From Parapedobacter sp035556095 (GTDB taxonomy: Bacteria > Bacteroidota > Bacteroidia > Sphingobacteriales > Sphingobacteriaceae): a stretch of 64,000 nt of DNA. This document shows, piece by piece, positions 16,532-25,088 of the stretch. The position numbers and the translations under genes were made by a program. The notes beneath the pieces are model-generated. The model was not told the origin of the DNA. It did no database searches and saw nothing but the letters and a program-made list of their open reading frames with translations. The number at the start of each line of letters is the position of its first letter. The first letter of the stretch is position 1. The stretch is taken from contig NZ_DATMFT010000021.1 in the NCBI RefSeq assembly GCF_035556095.1, positions 124,001-188,000 on the forward strand, in the 5' to 3' direction.

Positions 16532-18343
16532 ATGACCAAATTTGACTACCGTAAAGCACTTGAGCAGATACCGCACCGGCCGGGAGTATACCAGTATTGG
16601 GATGTTGAGGGTGAGCTCATCTATATCGGTAAAGCGAAGGACCTCAAAAACCGGGTAAGCTCCTATTTCGTTAAGACCAATCAGCTGAACGGTAAGACCC
16701 GTGTGCTGGTGCGAAAAATCAACCGCATTACCTTTACCATCGTCGACACCGAGATTGATGCGTGGCTGTTGGAAAACAGCCTGATTAAAAAACATCAACC
16801 ACGGTACAATGTCATGTTGAAGGATGATAAGACTTATCCTTGGATTGTCATTAAAAATGAACCGTTTCCACGTGTTTTCCCTACGCGCAAGTATGTTAAA
16901 GACGGATCCAAGTATTTTGGTCCATACGCCTCAGTAGGAATGATGCATGCCATCATGGATACTATCCGCGAGCTTTACCCCCTGCGTACCTGCAACCTGG
17001 CACTGACACCTGAGAACATCGCAAGCGGTAAATTCCGGGTATGCCTGGAATACCAGATTGGCAATTGCAAAGGGCCCTGTGAAGGGTATCAAACGGAGGA
17101 AGATTATGAGCGTAGCCTGAAGGATATCCGCGACATCCTCAATGGCAAAATCGGTGTAGTTATCCGCCGGTTGAAAGCCCAACTGGATACAGCCGTTGCC
17201 GAATTGAATTTTGAGTATGCCCATCATTTGAAGACCAAGTTGGATTTGCTAAACCGTTATCAAAGTAAGTCAACCGTGGTCAACTCCTCCATCACCAATG
17301 TGGATGTGTTCAGTATTGCTTCCGACCGGAATCACGCGTTTGTCAACTACCTGAAGGTGATGAATGGGGTCATCATCCAAACACAGACGGTCGAGCTTAA
17401 GAAAAGGCTGGACGAAAGCGAAGCTGAATTATTGAGCTTGGCAATCTCGGAAATACGTGGCCGATTCAATAGTACATCCAAAGAAATCATCGTTCCGTTC
17501 ACGTTAGACGTCGATACGGAAGCTCTCCGATTTACGGTCCCGAAGCAGGGGGAGAAGAAAAAACTGTTAGAGCTCTCGCTTAAGAACGCATTGTACTTTA
17601 AGAAAGAGCGGCTCAACCAATATGAGAAGCTCAATCCCGAGCTGAAGACTGAGCGTATTCTCACTCAGATGCAACGCGACCTGCGTATGAATGCGTTGCC
17701 CCGTCACATCGAATGCTTTGATAACTCCAACTTCCAGGGAAAATACCCCGTATCGGCTGTGGTAGTGTTCAAGGATGCGAAGCCATCGAAAAAAGACTAC
17801 CGCCACTTTAACGTCAAGACCGTAGAGGGGCCCAACGATTTTGCTACAATGGAAGAAGCCGTGCATCGCCGGTACCGCCGGCTGCTGGACGAAGGGCAGA
17901 CACTACCCCAACTGATTATAATCGATGGCGGCAAGGGGCAGCTGTCTTCGGCGCTGAAGAGCTTGAAGTTGCTGGGTATCGATAAGCAGGTTACCGTTAT
18001 TGGCATCGCAAAGCGGTTGGAGGAACTGTATTATCCAGGCGATCAGTACCCGATGTACCTCGATAAGAAGTCGGAGACGTTAAAGGTCATCCAACACCTC
18101 CGCGATGAAGCGCACCGATTTGGGATTACCTTCCATCGCAAACAACGGAGCCGTAATACATTCCAGACCGAATTGGAGCACATCCCTGGAATCGGTAAGG
18201 CATCTGCTGAACGGCTGCTGAAAACGTTTAAATCGGTGAAGAAGATTCGCGAGGCTAGCTCAGATGAGTTACTGCAGGTGCTCAACCGAAAGCAAATACA
18301 AGCCCTCCAGACTTATTTCGACCCATCAAGAACCATTAGTTAA
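16532..18343 (+). CDS. uvrC: UvrC, excinuclease ABC subunit C
   Basis: 603 residues from the ATG at 16532, 2 bp after the PBP1A stop; an upstream TTG at 16526 would overlap that stop and is less likely. The N-terminal GIY-YIG nuclease domain (about 8-95: RPGVYQYWDVEGELIYIGKA) makes the 3' incision. A UVR motif (about 200-235) contacts UvrB. The RNase H-like 5' nuclease domain (ECFDNSNFQGKYPVSAVVVF, LIIIDGGKGQL) and C-terminal helix-hairpin-helix pair (IPGIGKASAERLLKTF) complete the family architecture and normal length. It acts in nucleotide excision repair. It ends tail-to-tail with the DUF4260 gene, the two stops overlapping by four bases. Confidence 0.97.
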   Translation: MTKFDYRKALEQIPHRPGVYQYWDVEGELIYIGKAKDLKNRVSSYFVKTNQLNGKTRVLVRKINRITFTIVDTEIDAWLLENSLIKKHQPRYNVMLKDDKTYPWIVIKNEPFPRVFPTRKYVKDGSKYFGPYASVGMMHAIMDTIRELYPLRTCNLALTPENIASGKFRVCLEYQIGNCKGPCEGYQTEEDYERSLKDIRDILNGKIGVVIRRLKAQLDTAVAELNFEYAHHLKTKLDLLNRYQSKSTVVNSSITNVDVFSIASDRNHAFVNYLKVMNGVIIQTQTVELKKRLDESEAELLSLAISEIRGRFNSTSKEIIVPFTLDVDTEALRFTVPKQGEKKKLLELSLKNALYFKKERLNQYEKLNPELKTERILTQMQRDLRMNALPRHIECFDNSNFQGKYPVSAVVVFKDAKPSKKDYRHFNVKTVEGPNDFATMEEAVHRRYRRLLDEGQTLPQLIIIDGGKGQLSSALKSLKLLGIDKQVTVIGIAKRLEELYYPGDQYPMYLDKKSETLKVIQHLRDEAHRFGITFHRKQRSRNTFQTELEHIPGIGKASAERLLKTFKSVKKIREASSDELLQVLNRKQIQALQTYFDPSRTIS

Positions 18344-18699
18344 CTCTTCGACGATCCGATTTTACCAAGATGGGTATCCTGGAAGCTCGTGGTGTACTTG
18401 AGGCCATAGCCAAACACCCGATCCATGGCGCTATGCCCGAGCAGAATAATGCCGGCAAGTAATACATAAGGTTGGCTAACGTACCAACCAATACCGATTA
18501 CAACTGCAGCAACACCCTGGTGATGGAACAGGTTATAAAGCACGGCGCCACACTTGTTATTCACCGCATAGCCCACCATGCTGATATCCGGAAGAAGTAA
18601 AAGAGCAAGGAACAGCCACCACGGATGGCCTAGCTGGATACTAACGATATAGCATGCGATCAGCAGTGCTGCCTGTTCAAGTTTGAGTATTCGGTTCAT
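18340..18699 (-). CDS. DUF4260 family small membrane protein
   Basis: 119 residues from the ATG at 18699; the open frame extends upstream to 18906, but that part overlaps the next gene and lacks character. The sequence MNRILKLEQAALLIACYIVS, WWLFLALLLLPDISMVGYAVN, LYNLFHHQGVAAVVIGIGWYV and LGHSAMDRVFGYGLKY has about four membrane helices. It carries conserved polar residues (PDISM, HHQG, HSAMDR..GYGLKY) typical of DUF4260 (YkfF-like) proteins. Function is unknown. A 127-bp spacer separates it from the DUF5362 gene upstream on the same strand. Confidence 0.8.
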   Translation of the reverse strand: MNRILKLEQAALLIACYIVSIQLGHPWWLFLALLLLPDISMVGYAVNNKCGAVLYNLFHHQGVAAVVIGIGWYVSQPYVLLAGIILLGHSAMDRVFGYGLKYTTSFQDTHLGKIGSSKS

Positions 18700-18826
18700 A
18701 ATGATTGGATGTGCGTTCGGTGATTTTGTTATATGGCCGCCAACCGACAGTAAGTGTGCTCCGAAAGGTAAGAATCGCCGACGTAACACTTCCTTTTTAA
18801 GCGGCTCAACGTGTATCTTCAAGCGC

Positions 18827-19306
18827 TCAAGAAAACCACATTGCACCCAGCACCGCACCCAGTACTCCGAAGACGATGGCAACGCCGTATGTAGCCAAGA
18901 CAACAATCATCAGGATACCCCAAAACTTGTAAAAAGATTTCAATTTGGCAAAAGCGTATACAAGCGCTTCCTGATTTTGGATGGACAGGGCCTGGCGCGC
19001 ATAGGTCGAAAAATCATATAAATACTTGGCGGGAAAGTAATATAATAAGCCCATGGCCACATAAATAACGCCAATCATGCCCGTAAAAACGAATGGTGTG
19101 GGCAGTTCGGCGGTAATCGTCGATCCAAAAAGCATGAATGCAATACCTATCAAAATGATGAGAGCGGCCATTATAAAACCAACAACTGCTAAAAACTTAC
19201 TCCATTTACTGATTTCGGATAGAAAGAAACGGATTTCGTTGTTTATAACCAACGATGGCTCCGATGGTACATTTGCGGCAGGCACTACATTGTTGTTCTC
19301 TTCCAT
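18827..19306 (-). CDS. DUF5362-like integral membrane protein
   Basis: 159 residues. A polar N-terminus (about 1-25) is followed by an amphipathic segment RFFLSEISKWSKFLAVVGF and about three to four membrane helices: AALIILIGIAFMLFG, FVFTGMIGVIYVAMGLLYY, and a C-terminal pair around ILMIVVLATYGVAIVFGVLGAVLG. The central FPAKYLYDFSTYARQAL...AFAKLKSFYKFWGI pattern is what I associate with the DUF5362 family of Bacteroidota. No enzymatic motif is visible and function is unknown. The gene stands between a GH123-like gene and DUF4260, all on the minus strand but with long spacers, so an operon is doubtful. Confidence 0.75.
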   Translation of the reverse strand: MEENNNVVPAANVPSEPSLVINNEIRFFLSEISKWSKFLAVVGFIMAALIILIGIAFMLFGSTITAELPTPFVFTGMIGVIYVAMGLLYYFPAKYLYDFSTYARQALSIQNQEALVYAFAKLKSFYKFWGILMIVVLATYGVAIVFGVLGAVLGAMWFS

Positions 19307-19397
19307 AATATCAGGTGTTGTTCGTTATAAAGGTAGCAATTTACGGGAAACCAACGGGCTACAACAATAAAAAAGCCCGGTAGTTATAGCCATCTAT

Positions 19398-21155
19398 CTA
19401 TCGACTTAGCTTTCCGAGTACTGCCTTCCCATGGTTAACCAACGCGGCCGTGGTAGAATCCGGAGCCGACTTCGTATTGAATTTCGCCAATTCTTCATCA
19501 AGTATCGCCAATTTTGCGGTATCAGTAGTTGCCATGAATTTTTCACGCAATATCCTTATCTTTTCCGCATCCTGGACGCCTTCGCGGATACGCTCAAATC
19601 GAATGGAGCTACGTCCATCGGGATAGATGACATAGGTGTCTCCAGCAGGCCAGGTGCGGAAACGGGAATCGGTCAGCGGATTTTCGGTCCACGAGTTATA
19701 TGACCAGTGTAAATAACCATCAAGGCCGGAAGCGCGCGTATACCAACCCATGAAGACGGCCTCGGACGGATCGGAAAAGGTGAATACATTTGGGAATTCG
19801 TCGGCACAGCATACGTAATAGGTGCTAATGAGTCCGTTTTCTTTTCTGAAGTTTAGGTCCTTTTCATCAAAGTCGGCACCGAATGCCACACAAATATCCT
19901 TTAACATGGGGTACTGCTGGTAGCTCTTGTGGTTATCGGCCAATGCTACACCCAATTCGGGGACCACCTTTTCCAGCAACGCCAGTGCAATTTTCATTTC
20001 TTCGGGCGAGCGTTCATCCATGGCGATGTTCGTAAATGCCAGCCAATCTTTGGCTGCCAAGTGGTCGCGGAAGTTAGTAAGAAAGGGCGTCCAGAGTTCC
20101 GTGAATTCGGGACTTCCCGGTTTTGCACTGACGTTGACCGTGTCGCCGGTTGCTTCGTCGATATAATGGACTTCATGGTTCCACGGCAGCAGCGAATAGC
20201 AATTTATCAACCTGTTTACGCCAAGATCCAGCATGAAGTTAACCCAACGATCAAAGACGGCATAGTCGTATTCCCATTGACCATCCGCTTTCTTTGTCCA
20301 GCGTATCATGTCTTCATAAGGGTCAAAGCACTGGTTATTCCATGGATCTTTATTCAGATTGACAGTGATAACCTTCTGCCCTGCATCGGCCAGCATCTTC
20401 ATGGGTGTTTTCATCAGCTCCCAATGTTTTTCCGACCAAACTTCAACGCCGTGTACACGCGCAACAGCTGAGGGATGCTGCCACATGTCCAAATGGAATG
20501 CCCATTCGCTTGGCGGTGGTAGCGTCTGCGGAAGTACTTCAATGGACAAGTCGAGTTTTTTTGTTTCTTCACCTTGGGCGTGCAGATGCAATGTGCCGGT
20601 ATAGGTGCCAGGTGAAGCGTCCGACGGGATATCAAAACTCAACCATACCGGTAGGGTCGTGGTTTCCGGCATGTCAAAACATTCGATATTGTCTAACACG
20701 TCTGCCGATAAAGATACCGGGAAATCTTCAGGATTACGATAACCGCAACCCGGCGCAAAAATATCGGTAAGCACATATCGTACGAATCGCACCGTGCCGA
20801 TCGAGCTCTTCATGGTCGAACCGTCTTCAGCGGTGAAAGGGGAGAATTCGAATTCGATTTGGCTAACGGGCCGGTCCGACCACAAAACCAGCTGTGCGGA
20901 TATGCGTTCCCCGCGCCAGCCATTGCCCTGCCATTGGATAGATGGTGCGAGATCGGGTATATCAGATTTGGCGTACCGCTTATCGATTGAGCCAAAGGCA
21001 TAGTTCAGGCCATTTACGGCGGACCAGTCGACCAATGTGGTATCTGGATCCGGGGCTTCTGCATACGTTTCGCATGATTTCGCGGGGCGTGACTGGTGGT
21101 CACACGCCGTTAATGCCGTCAAGCAGGATAGCAATAGGATATAATTCGTGTTCAT
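19398..21155 (-). CDS. GH123-like (DUF4091) glycosidase lipoprotein
   Basis: 585 residues. A lipoprotein signal ends in LTALTAC. An N-terminal beta-sandwich (about 35-215) includes GWRGERISAQLVLWSD and ASPGTYTGTLHLHAQG. A TIM-barrel-like catalytic domain (about 225-480) has the Asp-Glu pair in AFTNIAMDERSPEE, matching the adjacent DE pair used by GH123 N-acetyl-beta-galactosaminidases for substrate-assisted catalysis. A DUF4091-type C-terminal region (about 480-560) has GYLHWSYNSWTENPLTDSRF, DGRSSIRFERIREGVQDAE and RILREK. It probably trims GalNAc-containing glycans at the cell surface or periplasm. No SusC/D pair or other polysaccharide genes are adjacent, so the substrate is uncertain. Confidence 0.82.
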   Translation of the reverse strand: MNTNYILLLSCLTALTACDHQSRPAKSCETYAEAPDPDTTLVDWSAVNGLNYAFGSIDKRYAKSDIPDLAPSIQWQGNGWRGERISAQLVLWSDRPVSQIEFEFSPFTAEDGSTMKSSIGTVRFVRYVLTDIFAPGCGYRNPEDFPVSLSADVLDNIECFDMPETTTLPVWLSFDIPSDASPGTYTGTLHLHAQGEETKKLDLSIEVLPQTLPPPSEWAFHLDMWQHPSAVARVHGVEVWSEKHWELMKTPMKMLADAGQKVITVNLNKDPWNNQCFDPYEDMIRWTKKADGQWEYDYAVFDRWVNFMLDLGVNRLINCYSLLPWNHEVHYIDEATGDTVNVSAKPGSPEFTELWTPFLTNFRDHLAAKDWLAFTNIAMDERSPEEMKIALALLEKVVPELGVALADNHKSYQQYPMLKDICVAFGADFDEKDLNFRKENGLISTYYVCCADEFPNVFTFSDPSEAVFMGWYTRASGLDGYLHWSYNSWTENPLTDSRFRTWPAGDTYVIYPDGRSSIRFERIREGVQDAEKIRILREKFMATTDTAKLAILDEELAKFNTKSAPDSTTAALVNHGKAVLGKLSR

Positions 21156-21236
21156 TTGTTCAATACTACGGAATGCTTATGGGTTTTGCAACGGTTTTAA
21201 GCATGCAATCGATTGTTTGATTTTGCCCGGATTGGG

Positions 21237-22721
21237 TTAAGTGTGTAATGAAGCAATGGCATAAGGTAACTCCTTGATAATCCGCGTTGCGGGAACGACC
21301 GCCATACCGTCGTTACGTAATCGGTCGCCTGCCAGTCCGTGCAGGTAACAACCGAGTATTGCGGCTTCCAGCGGAAGATAGCCCTGTGCCAAGAACGAGA
21401 CCAGCACGCCGGTCAAGACATCGCCCGTACCGCCACTGGCCATGGCTGGATTACCGGTAGGGTTTATGGCCACATTCCCGTCAGGTAGTACGATGAAAGT
21501 ATACCGGTTTTTCAGTATAATGATCAATTCGAGGGCGGCGGCCTGTTTCTTTGCGGTTTGTACACGGTCCCACCAGCTGCTGTGTGGACCAAACAATCGG
21601 TCGAACTCCTTCATGTGGGGCGTGAGGATGCTCCGTTTGGGTATTTTTTGCAGTAACTTCGGGTTTTCGGAAAGGAAAATGAGCGCGTCCGCGTCCAGGA
21701 CGAGCGGTTTTGACGGGTAGGCAAGTATGGTCTTCAAATTATTGCGGGCTTGACCGAGCCCTGGGCCTATAGCTACTGCGTCAAATCTGTTCCACGCCTT
21801 GGGAAGTTGTTCCCAATTGCAATACATCACCTCGGGATAACGTGTATTTAAAGCCATTAAACCTTCCGGTGAAATCGTTGCGGATGTGAGCCCAGCACCT
21901 GCATATAAACTTGCGCCGCAAGCAAGGAGCGCTGCGCCCATCGTGTTCACGTTCCCTGCGATTACCAACACATGGCCATACGTTCCTTTATGGGAAAAAG
22001 GTTTCCGGTGGCGGTATATTTGCTGGACGTCGGCAGCTTCCACCAGTCGGTATGTGGTGGGCAAGTGCTCAATAAAATCATCGTCAAGTCCGATGTCGAC
22101 TACGTGGAAGCGAGCCATTGCTCGGGCCGATTCGGGAAAGAAGAAGCTAAGCTTAGGTCTATGGAAGGTAATCACATTATCCGCATAGATCGAAAACTCG
22201 TTTTGGGATATCATACCGTCCGTCTGCAGGCCGGATGGAACATCTACGGCAACGGTCTGGCATTGCGCTTTGTTGAGATGCCGTGCTAGTCTCAGCCAAT
22301 CGCCATCCAGCGGCTTGTTTAACCCCGAACCTAACAGCGCGTCAATGATAACGTCCTGGCGGATATCCGCAAATTCATCTGTCGGGAAAAACTCAGTAAT
22401 AGGGATGGGTGTGTGGTGGAGGCGGGAGAGATTTGCAGCGAAATCGTCAGTTTCCCGGTCGCTAAACCGTGCGATCCATACAGCGATTGCATCATAGCCC
22501 TGCGATTGCAGCAACCGTGCAATAGCCAACCCGTCACCGCCGTTATTTCCGGTGCCGCAACACACCAATATGCCGGTATGCTTGTCGGGATACAACTGCA
22601 TAAATGCGGCTATGAAAGCCAATGATGCGTTCTCCATCAAGTCGAGTGACGTAATCGGCGTTTGTTCAATGGTGTGGCGGTCGGCCTCGCGCATTTGTGC
22701 CGCGGTCATAATTGTTTTCAT
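21237..22721 (-). CDS. nnrD: Bifunctional NAD(P)HX epimerase / ADP-dependent NAD(P)H-hydrate dehydratase
   Basis: 494 residues, the usual size of the YjeF fusion. The N-terminal epimerase (about 1-215) has GILVCCGTGNNGGDGLAIARLL and TVAVDVPSGLQTDG. The C-terminal ribokinase-like dehydratase (about 225-490) has KGTYGHVLVIAGN, DAVAIGPGLGQ, LVLDADALIFL, RSILTPHMKEFDRL and the ATP/ADP site NPAMASGGTGDVLTG. Together they repair hydrated NADH/NADPH in the cytosol. It is divergent from the SufT-like gene; a candidate promoter (CTTG-N20-TACCTTTA, 22743-22774 on the minus strand) lies 22 bp upstream of its ATG. Confidence 0.95.
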   Translation of the reverse strand: MKTIMTAAQMREADRHTIEQTPITSLDLMENASLAFIAAFMQLYPDKHTGILVCCGTGNNGGDGLAIARLLQSQGYDAIAVWIARFSDRETDDFAANLSRLHHTPIPITEFFPTDEFADIRQDVIIDALLGSGLNKPLDGDWLRLARHLNKAQCQTVAVDVPSGLQTDGMISQNEFSIYADNVITFHRPKLSFFFPESARAMARFHVVDIGLDDDFIEHLPTTYRLVEAADVQQIYRHRKPFSHKGTYGHVLVIAGNVNTMGAALLACGASLYAGAGLTSATISPEGLMALNTRYPEVMYCNWEQLPKAWNRFDAVAIGPGLGQARNNLKTILAYPSKPLVLDADALIFLSENPKLLQKIPKRSILTPHMKEFDRLFGPHSSWWDRVQTAKKQAAALELIIILKNRYTFIVLPDGNVAINPTGNPAMASGGTGDVLTGVLVSFLAQGYLPLEAAILGCYLHGLAGDRLRNDGMAVVPATRIIKELPYAIASLHT

Positions 22722-22742
22722 CTTCCACGCACTTGGTATGGT

Positions 22743-22774
22743 TAAAGGTACAGTTTTATGGGAGCAATGTCAAG
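22743..22774 (-). promoter_or_regulatory. Putative promoter of the NAD(P)HX repair gene
   Basis: On the minus strand CTTG (22771-22774) is followed after exactly 20 bp by TACCTTTA (22743-22750). Each box is one mismatch from the Bacteroidota consensus TTTG / TAnnTTTG. The predicted leader is short (about 15 nt). Confidence 0.5.
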
Positions 22775-22810
22775 AAAGGTGGGCAATGTGGTGAAATCGC
22801 ATAAATACGT

Positions 22811-22818
22811 TAAATTTG
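22811..22818 (+). promoter_or_regulatory. Putative -7 box of the SufT-like gene, with an unusually good ribosome site
   Basis: TAAATTTG is an exact match to the Bacteroidota -7 element TAnnTTTG. The -33 position holds only TGTG. AGGAG at 22833-22837 lies 4 bp before the ATG at 22842; clear Shine-Dalgarno sites are uncommon in this phylum. Confidence 0.55.
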
Positions 22819-22841
22819 TAGTGTCATAATACAGGAGAACC

Positions 22842-23162
22842 ATGATTGTAAACGACCCCTTACAGTTAGCCCCGGCCATTACCGATGCGTTGGAAACCGT
22901 CTTTGACCCGGAAATACCAGTTAATATTGTTGAATTGGGCTTGGTATACGAATTGATTACCAAAGAGGGCGGTATCGCTAAAGTGGTAATGACACTTACG
23001 GCCCCCGGATGTCCGGTAGCAGGCGACATTATCGACGAAGTACAGCGCAAGGTCGGAGCGATAGAGGGTGTGGGCCAAGCCTTGGTGGAACTCACGTTCG
23101 ATCCCCCTTGGGATAAAAGTATGATGAGTGAGGTAGCTAGGCTGGAACTTGGCTTTATGTAG
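22842..23162 (+). CDS. SufT/PaaD-like DUF59 iron-sulfur assembly factor
   Basis: 106 residues, a single MIP18/DUF59 domain: ITDALETVFDPEIPVNIVELGLVYEL, MTLTAPGCPVAGDIIDEVQ and VELTFDPPWDKSMMSEVARLELG. The DPE, APGCP and DPPWD motifs with the reactive cysteine are all present. Such proteins help mature or deliver Fe-S clusters in the cytosol (SufT / yeast Mip18 type). It is usually linked to suf genes in Bacteroidota, but none lie next to it here. It has its own promoter, divergent from the NAD(P)HX repair gene. Confidence 0.9.
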   Translation: MIVNDPLQLAPAITDALETVFDPEIPVNIVELGLVYELITKEGGIAKVVMTLTAPGCPVAGDIIDEVQRKVGAIEGVGQALVELTFDPPWDKSMMSEVARLELGFM

Positions 23163-23205
23163 CTGCGATTTCGGCCTGCAAGCGGCAACATTGTCAGCCT
23201 ATTGG

Positions 23206-23817
23206 CTATTCACCAAGGGAATGGACAATCTGCGAGCGGTATTGCATATCTTTTTCCTGGAAGCCGATGGTTTTTTTGAATGTGTCGAATGTAAAGAACA
23301 CTTCCCCCGGTACCGGTGCATCAGGAGCGAAGAACAGTTTGAAGCTATAAGTGAATGACTTGTCGTGATCTACCGCAATGCGGTTTGACGAGAATACCAA
23401 CGGTTCGATTGGGGTGGTTTTCATTCGGGTCACGTCGTCAATATTCCACAATTCAGCCAATGCAGCTACGAATCGGTCGCTTTCAGGCCCAGACCGCAGC
23501 AATTTAATGGCTCCTGATGTAAATCCCTTTTTTTCATTTACCGATCCATCGGCGTTGATACCGGCAGCGATTTGGTCGTCCAATTCGATATGGAAACCAA
23601 CGGTGTCCTCTCCGTATAGTCCTTCGGCAACATAGGTTATGGATGTGTCGCCATCTACCCGATCTACCAGCCGTAAAGAGATATGTTTCGGGTGTTCGGG
23701 GTTATTGACAATTTCAAAAAGTGGAATGGAGTCGGCATTGCCGTTAGGTGCCTTGGAGGAATTGCCACATGAAGCCAGAATCATCGCTAGCAACAGAAGA
23801 ATGGGGACTTGTTTCAT
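23206..23817 (-). CDS. Putative lipoprotein of unknown function
   Basis: 203 residues. A lipoprotein signal (about 1-17, LLLLAMILASC) is followed by GNSSKAPNGNADS, a flexible polar linker. The mature region is beta-rich with no recognised catalytic motif (ISLRLVDRVDGDTSITYVAEG, IAVDHDKSFTYSFKLFFAPDAP, GEVFFTFDTFKKTIGFQEKD). Its start overlaps the antiporter stop by four bases (ATGA), so it is translationally coupled to the KhtU-like gene. That coupling is the only hint of function: an envelope accessory to potassium/proton exchange is possible but unproven. I do not recognise the family. Confidence 0.75.
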   Translation of the reverse strand: MKQVPILLLLAMILASCGNSSKAPNGNADSIPLFEIVNNPEHPKHISLRLVDRVDGDTSITYVAEGLYGEDTVGFHIELDDQIAAGINADGSVNEKKGFTSGAIKLLRSGPESDRFVAALAELWNIDDVTRMKTTPIEPLVFSSNRIAVDHDKSFTYSFKLFFAPDAPVPGEVFFTFDTFKKTIGFQEKDMQYRSQIVHSLGE

Positions 23818-25073
23818 GATGATGTATTTTCATTATCAGTTGCCTGTTTTTCCAGATCGCTTAATGTCTTCACCGGTTTCTTCTCGATATTCCCTTTTCC
23901 AAACAAGGCGTTCCAAATGGCGCGCGATTCTTTGGTAAGCAGTGGTGCAACAATAGATAGTATCAATACGTATACCACCACAAACGACTGGATTACAGGG
24001 AGTAGTTTACCTGCTTTGCCAATATTGGCCATGATGATCGAAAACTCCCCACGGGCAGCTAGGGTAAATCCGATATCTACTGAATTCCGTTTCTTCAAGC
24101 CGGAGAAATGCGAAGCGAAATATCCTGAGGCGACGTTGCAAATTATGGTTACAAACGCAGCGATAGAAGCCCAAAGTACCGCGCCACTCAATGTTGTCGG
24201 GTCGATGGAAAGTCCAAAACTAAAGAAGAACATCGCGCCGAAGAAATCCTTGAAGGGTAGGACAAGTTGTTCAATGCGTTTGATGTATTGCGACTCGGCA
24301 AGTACCAATCCTGCCATCAACGCCCCGATTGCTTCTGCTACATGGATCGTTTCCGAAAAACCGGCCACGATAAATAGTAATGCAAATATGACAAGAACGA
24401 AAAGTTCGGACGTTTTATCTTGGAGTACCCGATCGATTGCCGGTACTAGTTTGCGGCCGAGAATCAGGAAAGCAAGAATAAATCCCAATGCGAGTAGCGA
24501 CGTGCCGGCGACCGTCCAGAAGGAACTGCTACCCGTTAGTATCAGCCCTGAAAGGAATGAGATATGCATGGCGATAAACAGATCATCGAACATGATCATA
24601 CCCATAATCACTTCCGTTTCGGGGTTGGCTGTCCGCTTTAGGTCAGTTAAGACTTTGGCCACGATCGCAGTCGACGAGCTGGTCATGATACCGCAGAGTA
24701 CCATGACTTCCTTAAAGGGCAACCCCATCAACCAACCAATCAGTAAACCGGAACAAAAATTAAGTACCACATAAAAGGTACCTCCGGTGAGGATGGATTT
24801 ACCCGATTTAATAAGCCTGCCAACAGAAAATTCCAGCCCGAGATAGAAAAGGAGGAAAAGTACGCCCAAGCGCCCCATGAAGTCGATAAACGGCTTGCTT
24901 TCGGTAAAGGTGAGGTCAATGTTACCAAACGTTGGCGCATGTTGGCCGAGCACCATCCCGATTAATATGAAAAAAGGGATGACCGAAAACCGGAGCCTGT
25001 TGGAAATCAACCCAACGAGTGCTACTAACCCTACGGCGATGCCGATTTCAAATATCAGGGTGTGTGACGTCAT
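23814..25073 (-). CDS. CPA2-family cation/proton antiporter (KhtU/KefB-like)
   Basis: 419 residues, about 12 membrane helices and no C-terminal RCK domain of its own. Family landmarks include LRFSVIPFFILIGMVLGQHAP at the N-terminus, LLFYLGLEFSVGRLIKSG, SSTAIVAKVLTDLKR, AIGALMAGLVLAES and FFFSFGLSIDP, with SVDIGFTLAARGEFSIIMANIGK near 330-350. These match KefB/KhtU-type K+(Na+)/H+ antiporters. The regulatory TrkA-C subunit is encoded 15 bp upstream as a separate protein, the KhtT-KhtU arrangement of Bacillus. It should exchange K+ for H+ across the inner membrane under KhtT control. Confidence 0.9.
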   Translation of the reverse strand: MTSHTLIFEIGIAVGLVALVGLISNRLRFSVIPFFILIGMVLGQHAPTFGNIDLTFTESKPFIDFMGRLGVLFLLFYLGLEFSVGRLIKSGKSILTGGTFYVVLNFCSGLLIGWLMGLPFKEVMVLCGIMTSSSTAIVAKVLTDLKRTANPETEVIMGMIMFDDLFIAMHISFLSGLILTGSSSFWTVAGTSLLALGFILAFLILGRKLVPAIDRVLQDKTSELFVLVIFALLFIVAGFSETIHVAEAIGALMAGLVLAESQYIKRIEQLVLPFKDFFGAMFFFSFGLSIDPTTLSGAVLWASIAAFVTIICNVASGYFASHFSGLKKRNSVDIGFTLAARGEFSIIMANIGKAGKLLPVIQSFVVVYVLILSIVAPLLTKESRAIWNALFGKGNIEKKPVKTLSDLEKQATDNENTSS

Positions 25074-25088
25074 CCGCTTTTTTTCCTG

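Noticed and set aside
18706..18906. Longer N-terminus for the DUF4260 protein
   Set aside because: The extension overlaps the DUF5362 gene in another frame and does not look like protein; the ATG at 18699 begins the recognisable sequence.
19340..19376. GGGCT...AGCCC hairpin upstream of DUF5362 as a terminator
   Set aside because: The T/A run falls in the loop rather than after the stem in either direction.
22742..23191. 149-codon minus-strand open frame opposite the SufT-like gene
   Set aside because: It lies wholly over a well-supported gene and its promoter and shows no family pattern.
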